Shown here piece after piece: positions 15,709 through 18,456 of a DNA stretch of 18,456 bases. The notes below the pieces were generated by a model. That model was not told the origin of the DNA, ran no database searches, and saw nothing but the letters and a program-made list of their open reading frames with translations. This DNA is from Alphaproteobacteria bacterium (GTDB lineage Bacteria; Pseudomonadota; Alphaproteobacteria; RF32; UBA3637): assembly GCA_017632555.1 (NCBI GenBank), contig JAGBRF010000034.1, positions 1-18,456 on the forward strand, given 5' to 3'. The position numbers were made by a program, and so were the translations under genes. The first letter of the stretch is position 1. Every line of letters begins with the position of its first letter.

Positions 15709-16623
15709 ATGTTTTACTTAAAGTTATTGTTGATTCTTGGCTTGTTATTGCCGACTGCTGCTTTGGCTCAGGAAGTTGCCGGAAGCGAAGACGGTTTGTT
15801 TACGCCGACTTTACTTAATGCAAATTTCAGACGTGTTGGTTTGGATATATCTTCTACGGAAGTTAAACATGCGCCGGAATATGCCAATTCACCAATTAGC
15901 CAATTAAACTCTGACAGCCAAACGGTTGTAAAAGGCGTTTTTGATTTCGTTTTGGAATATGAAACAAAAAAATTCCGTTGGGATAATGGTGCTTATGCCG
16001 AATACGCAAAGACAAAATTGAAACCGGCTGATCAACCGGCTGATACAAACGAATCGGCGGATAAGATTTTGTTTACGACAAACTATACGCAAAAAATTTG
16101 GGATTTTGATAATGGGCATTTAGGTCCATTCGTGGAAGGTGCTTATCAAACCGAATTTACCAGAAATAAAAATGCCGTGGGTGATGAATTACCCAGAACC
16201 AGAGTTTTCCGTGGTAAAGCCGGTATAAAATTATTTGATGGCTTGGTTTTCAAAGATTTGTATGTTGCCGGCGTTGGCGAATATGATATGACATACGATC
16301 CTGACGTTGCCAAAAGTGCGGCCGAAGCCGGTTATCGTATTGAAAAAGATATCAGAGAAGGCGTTAAATTTTCCAGTGACGGATATTACAGACGTTATCT
16401 TTCATACAGTGAAAGTAAAGAAAAAACGCCGGAAGATTTACGTTATGATTTGAATATAACGGCTCGTATGGATGTCAATTTATACAGCTGTTTGACTGTC
16501 GGACCGTATGTTTCATACAGACGCGCCCACAGACGTGGTTCTGATGTAGCGGCAAGCAATTTTATGATTGGCTTGTCATTCAGTTATATTGACTTATTTA
16601 ACTTATTAGGAAAGGAAAAATAA
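15709..16623 (+). CDS. Exported, probable outer-membrane beta-barrel protein
   Basis: 304 residues. A clear Sec signal peptide runs from [15 protein letters not shown] to a cleavage site after ALA (residue 20). The mature protein alternates polar and aromatic residues in strand-like stretches ([70 protein letters not shown]), as expected of a 10-14 strand barrel. It broadly recalls DUF481 or DUF3078-type outer-membrane proteins, but I cannot assign it. The C-terminus ends GKEK rather than in phenylalanine, so the usual BAM signal is not terminal. The ATG follows AAGGACG; the GTG at 15679 lacks a site. mscL follows after one base, so the two are co-transcribed and perhaps linked to osmotic or envelope stress. 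Confidence 0.72.
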   Translation: MFYLKLLLILGLLLPTAALAQEVAGSEDGLFTPTLLNANFRRVGLDISSTEVKHAPEYANSPISQLNSDSQTVVKGVFDFVLEYETKKFRWDNGAYAEYAKTKLKPADQPADTNESADKILFTTNYTQKIWDFDNGHLGPFVEGAYQTEFTRNKNAVGDELPRTRVFRGKAGIKLFDGLVFKDLYVAGVGEYDMTYDPDVAKSAAEAGYRIEKDIREGVKFSSDGYYRRYLSYSESKEKTPEDLRYDLNITARMDVNLYSCLTVGPYVSYRRAHRRGSDVAASNFMIGLSFSYIDLFNLLGKEK

Positions 16624-16624
16624 A

Positions 16625-17068
16625 ATGTTTAAAAATATGTTGAAAGAATTTAAGACTTTTGCATTAAAAGGTAATGTTATCGATATGGCAGTCGGTATCA
16701 TTATAGGTGCTTCTTTCGGAAAAATCGTTGACAGTTTGGTCAAAGATATTTTGATGCCTCCCTTGGGAATGGTGTTGGGAAAAGTTGATTTTTCTGACTT
16801 AAAGATAATGTTGGGTTCTGAAAAGGACGCACCCTCTGTCAACTATGGTGCTTTTTTGAATAATGTCATCAGCTTTATCATCGTTGCATTTGCTGTGTTC
16901 CTTTTGATTAAAGCTATCAACACAGTACGTGCTAAAATGGAAAAAGCGGAAGCAAAAGAAGCCGCCAAAGTTGCTCCAACGGAAAAAGAATGTCCGTATT
17001 GTTGCAGTAAAATTCCTTTGGCAGCAACCCGTTGCCCGCACTGCACATCCGAATTGAAAAAGAAATAA
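16625..17068 (+). CDS. mscL: Large-conductance mechanosensitive channel with C-terminal zinc ribbon
   Basis: 147 residues. MscL forms a homopentameric inner-membrane channel that opens under membrane tension and releases solutes on hypo-osmotic shock. The N-terminal helix and first membrane segment show [20 protein letters not shown], the family hallmark, and the second membrane segment lies at about 75-97. After a charged helix (102-120) comes a four-cysteine motif C123-x2-C126 and C137-x2-C140, a small zinc ribbon also present in some other MscL proteins but absent from the E. coli one. AGGAAAGGAAAAA precedes the ATG, which lies one base after the outer-membrane protein gene. An intrinsic terminator follows. 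Confidence 0.95.
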   Translation: MFKNMLKEFKTFALKGNVIDMAVGIIIGASFGKIVDSLVKDILMPPLGMVLGKVDFSDLKIMLGSEKDAPSVNYGAFLNNVISFIIVAFAVFLLIKAINTVRAKMEKAEAKEAAKVAPTEKECPYCCSKIPLAATRCPHCTSELKKK

Positions 17069-17088
17069 AAATTCCTGTTAAATGTGGA

Positions 17089-17124
17089 AAAAAGGCCTTT
17101 TGTTTTTCAAAGGGTCTTTTTTTT
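17089..17124 (+). terminator. Intrinsic terminator of the outer-membrane protein-mscL operon
   Basis: A 14-bp stem pairs 17089-17102 with 17108-17121 (two G-U pairs) around a five-T loop, and the T run continues to 17124. Confidence 0.92.
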
Positions 17125-17147
17125 ATTCTTGTCATCATAAAAAAGTG

Positions 17148-17176
17148 TTGAAGACACCCCAAAAATATGATACGAT
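17148..17176 (+). promoter_or_regulatory. Promoter of the two small orphan genes
   Basis: TTGAAG (17148-17153), a 17-base spacer and TACGAT (17171-17176). Transcription would start near 17183, about 18 bases before the ATG at 17201. Confidence 0.6.
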
Positions 17177-17200
17177 ATAAATATCGAAAGGAAAAAGTCC

Positions 17201-17392
17201 ATGTATAAAAAAGCTTTGAAACTAACAACTGCTATTGTAAAAAAAGCTCTGTCAGGTGTCGAATTTTTCTTTGGTATGGGCGAACGTATAGTAAATGACG
17301 CCGAAAATGCTATCTATCCTTGCGGAAGGGACGCTGCCTTTGCAAAAATGGAAGCATTGAAAATAGCGACTGATAATAAAGCAAGAAAATAA
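17201..17392 (+). CDS. Small hypothetical protein (63 residues)
   Basis: Not recognised. It is a basic, helical protein with a repeated Lys-Lys-Ala-Leu pattern (residues 3-6 and 14-17), then GVEFFFGMGERIVNDAEN and a single cysteine in YPCGRD. The hydrophobic stretch is too broken for a clear membrane helix; an amphipathic membrane-surface helix is possible. AAAGGAAAAAG precedes the ATG, and a promoter lies just upstream. It is probably co-transcribed with the next gene, whose ATG follows its stop by three bases. Confidence 0.6.
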   Translation: MYKKALKLTTAIVKKALSGVEFFFGMGERIVNDAENAIYPCGRDAAFAKMEALKIATDNKARK

Positions 17393-17395
17393 ATT

Positions 17396-17707
17396 ATGCC
17401 CCATCAAGAAGAAAATTATTTTATTTTGGCTGTCGGTAAAAACAGATTGGTTTTTGCCATTACTGCACGCAGTACAGACGAACAAATGCCAATCATTCTT
17501 TATGATGGCGGTAAACACGCCCTGTTCTATCGTAACGAACAAGAAACGGTTGTGTTGGATTATATCGACAGTAAGATTGTACCTTATCTTGCCAGTGGTC
17601 AAAATGTCGTTATGGCCGAAATAAATCCGAAAACGGAAGAATTGACACGGCAATATCCTGTTTCGGTTAAAATTGTCGATAAGTTGCCGAAATTCGGTTT
17701 GAAATAA
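17396..17707 (+). CDS. Hypothetical protein (103 residues)
   Basis: Not recognised. The product is cytosolic, mixed alpha/beta, with strand-like segments (YFILAVGKNRLVFAIT, MPIILYDGGKHALFYR, ETVVLDYI) and no signal peptide or cysteine. The ATG lies three bases after the stop of the 63-residue gene with no strong ribosome binding site, suggesting coupling to it. An intrinsic terminator follows directly, so the pair forms a closed two-gene unit. Coding character looks like its neighbours. Confidence 0.68.
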   Translation: MPHQEENYFILAVGKNRLVFAITARSTDEQMPIILYDGGKHALFYRNEQETVVLDYIDSKIVPYLASGQNVVMAEINPKTEELTRQYPVSVKIVDKLPKFGLK

Positions 17708-17710
17708 ATT

Positions 17711-17745
17711 AAAAAGCCCCGACATCAAATCGGGGCCTTTTTATT
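17711..17745 (+). terminator. Intrinsic terminator of the two small orphan genes
   Basis: GCCCCGA (17716-17722) pairs with TCGGGGC (17730-17736) across a seven-base loop, followed by a T run. The A run before the stem and the T run after it allow some function in both directions. Confidence 0.9.
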
Positions 17746-17771
17746 TCTTTTTAAGTGAACGATAAAATATC

Positions 17772-17800
17772 TTGCACTATTTTCTTTTATTTGATAAGAT
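17772..17800 (+). promoter_or_regulatory. Strong promoter of the structured RNA/pilin leader
   Basis: TTGCAC (17772-17777), exactly 17 bases, then TAAGAT (17795-17800). The start would fall at about 17807, which is the first base of the first RNA hairpin. Confidence 0.75.
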
Positions 17801-17806
17801 GACTTT

Positions 17807-17985
17807 CAGGAATAGGTGATGTCTATTCTTGAGGGTTCAAAGCCTCTTAGAAGTTGCTTGAAAAAGCAAAAACCTTTCAGTCTATTGACTGGAAGGCTGC
17901 AGAATACGTCGAAAGACTAATATGCGCACTATTTCTTCTAAATAGCTTTGAACTTCCAGTCACCTCTCATCAAGGTGATTTTTTT
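17807..17985 (+). ncRNA. Multibranched structured RNA, candidate attenuator or riboswitch-like leader of the pilin gene
   Basis: A 179-base stretch with dense complementary pairing and no credible protein. Hairpin H1 pairs 17807-17815 with 17823-17831 (9 bp, one G-U). A closing helix pairs 17835-17843 with 17945-17953 (9 perfect bp); after a 3x3 internal loop it continues as 17847-17853 with 17935-17941 (7 bp). Inside lie three hairpins: 17854-17859/17864-17869 (6 bp, GAAA loop), 17873-17882/17887-17896 (10 bp, TATT loop) and 17908-17910/17915-17917 (GAAA loop) with weaker flanking pairs. It ends in an intrinsic terminator 19 bases before the prepilin ATG. I do not recognise it as 6S, tmRNA, SRP RNA, RNase P RNA or a riboswitch class I know. 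A free-standing small RNA is the alternative. Confidence 0.75.
17958..17985 (+). terminator. Intrinsic terminator within the pilin leader
   Basis: TCACCT (17960-17965) pairs with AGGTGA (17973-17978) across a seven-base loop, extendable by A17958/G17959, followed by seven T (17979-17985). The left arm overlaps CTTCCAGTC (17953-17961), which can pair with 17887-17895 instead. Confidence 0.82.
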
Positions 17986-18004
17986 GTTATGAAGGGTATG
18001 GAAG

Positions 18005-18456
18005 ATGAAAGTATCGAACAAAAAATCAAATTCAGGCCGAATGATGATGGAAATGTTGGGCGTTTTGGCGCTGATTGGCTTGTTGACTTTGGGATTTATC
18101 TTTTATCAAAAAGCGTTATTGGCCGACCGTGTCAATCGGTTGCTGGGGGACGCACGTTTGGCGGGTTTGGTCGTTTTGGACGGCGTGTATAAAAAATTGT
18201 CAACGGAAACGGAATTATCATTGGCGGGGCAATTCGAACAGCAAACCCCTTATAACTTTTCTGCATATTTGGAAGGCGAAGAAATAAAGACATTTGTTGT
18301 GTTGGCGGACGGCGTACCGTATGATGTTTGTCGGGAAATAATCGATCGTCATCCGCAATGGGCGGAAGAAATTATCGCCAATCGTTTGGAAAACAAATGT
18401 ATCGCCGAAACGGATAATATTGTCGGCTTTTTCTATAATGACGAGCTGACAAACAA
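18005..18456 (+). CDS. Type IV prepilin-like protein (partial, runs off the window)
   Basis: The first 150 codons are open to the window edge. A short basic leader (MKVSNKKSNSG) ends at glycine 11, a type IV prepilin peptidase site; the mature chain begins RMMMEMLGVLALIGLLTLGF with glutamate at mature position 5 (E16), followed by a hydrophobic helix and the LLADRVNRLLGDAR amphipathic extension. This is the pilin/pseudopilin N-terminus, although residue 1 of the mature chain is arginine rather than phenylalanine or methionine. Cysteines at 109 and 132 could form a disulfide in the globular head. AAGGG at 17992-17996 serves as ribosome binding site. No independent promoter lies between the leader terminator and the ATG. 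Whether it is a major pilin, minor pilin or pseudopilin cannot be told. Confidence 0.88.
   Translation, partial: MKVSNKKSNSGRMMMEMLGVLALIGLLTLGFIFYQKALLADRVNRLLGDARLAGLVVLDGVYKKLSTETELSLAGQFEQQTPYNFSAYLEGEEIKTFVVLADGVPYDVCREIIDRHPQWAEEIIANRLENKCIAETDNIVGFFYNDELTN

Noticed and set aside
17807..17985. Identity as 6S RNA, tmRNA, SRP RNA or RNase P RNA
   Set aside because: The fold is multibranched rather than a 6S rod, no tag-peptide reading frame or CCA end is present, and the conserved SRP (GGAAGGAAGCAG-type) and RNase P (GAGGAAAGTCCGGGC-type) motifs are missing.
17807..18005. CsrA binding sites (several GGA triplets in the leader and near the pilin ribosome binding site)
   Set aside because: GGA triplets are frequent and only some sit in loops; not enough to call regulation by CsrA.
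17854..18192. Open frame of 112 codons starting at TTG
   Set aside because: It starts inside an RNA hairpin without a ribosome binding site, covers the terminator, and its second half is an out-of-frame reading of the prepilin gene.

Overview
The window is AT-rich DNA from a Gram-negative bacterium, most likely an uncultured, host- or gut-associated alphaproteobacterium. The case rests on an IHF beta subunit (a proteobacterial protein), an MsbA-type lipid flippase and an Aas-type acyltransferase/acyl-ACP synthetase, and a type IV prepilin whose processed N-terminus (R-MMMEMLGVLALIG) resembles pilins I associate with gut Alphaproteobacteria. The species assignment is inference. Stops are TAA, TGA and TAG, so the standard code applies.

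Layout. (1) 42-1325 (-): a membrane-anchored ankyrin-repeat protein with its own strong promoter, divergent from (2) 1531-3162 (+): ihfB-accD-ybhB. (3) 9316-3159 (-): a five-gene run gltX-msbA-cimA-spmA-spmB with a promoter just upstream; gltX carries an in-frame TAA at codon 212. (4) 14796-9401 (-): a tight five-gene operon moxR-DUF58-DUF4381-TerB-like-aas. It resembles a Bat/MoxR operon, but the usual von Willebrand A-domain genes are absent and a lipid-repair enzyme ends it. (5) 14869-15630 (+): a propeller-like protein of unknown function. (6) 15709-17068 (+): an exported, probably outer-membrane beta-barrel protein followed at 1 nt by mscL, with an inverted repeat across the predicted promoter and a strong intrinsic terminator behind. 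(7) 17201-17707 (+): two small orphan genes with their own promoter and terminator. (8) 17772-18456 (+): a consensus promoter, a compact multibranched RNA of about 180 nt ending in an intrinsic terminator, and immediately after it a type IV prepilin gene that runs off the window.

Functional themes. Much of the window concerns the envelope: fatty-acid initiation (AccD), lipid A/phospholipid export (MsbA), phospholipid repair (Aas), a mechanosensitive channel (MscL), an outer-membrane protein and a pilin. Housekeeping genes (gltX, ihfB) and the isoleucine-pathway gene cimA are interspersed.

The most interesting item is region 8. The RNA has a 9+7 bp closing helix and several perfect hairpins. 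Two near-identical 9-mers compete for one partner, and the second overlaps the terminator stem. No separate promoter for the pilin is evident, so this looks like a riboswitch- or attenuator-like leader that I cannot assign to any family I know. Second is the internal stop in gltX, a normally essential gene whose remaining 338 codons are intact.
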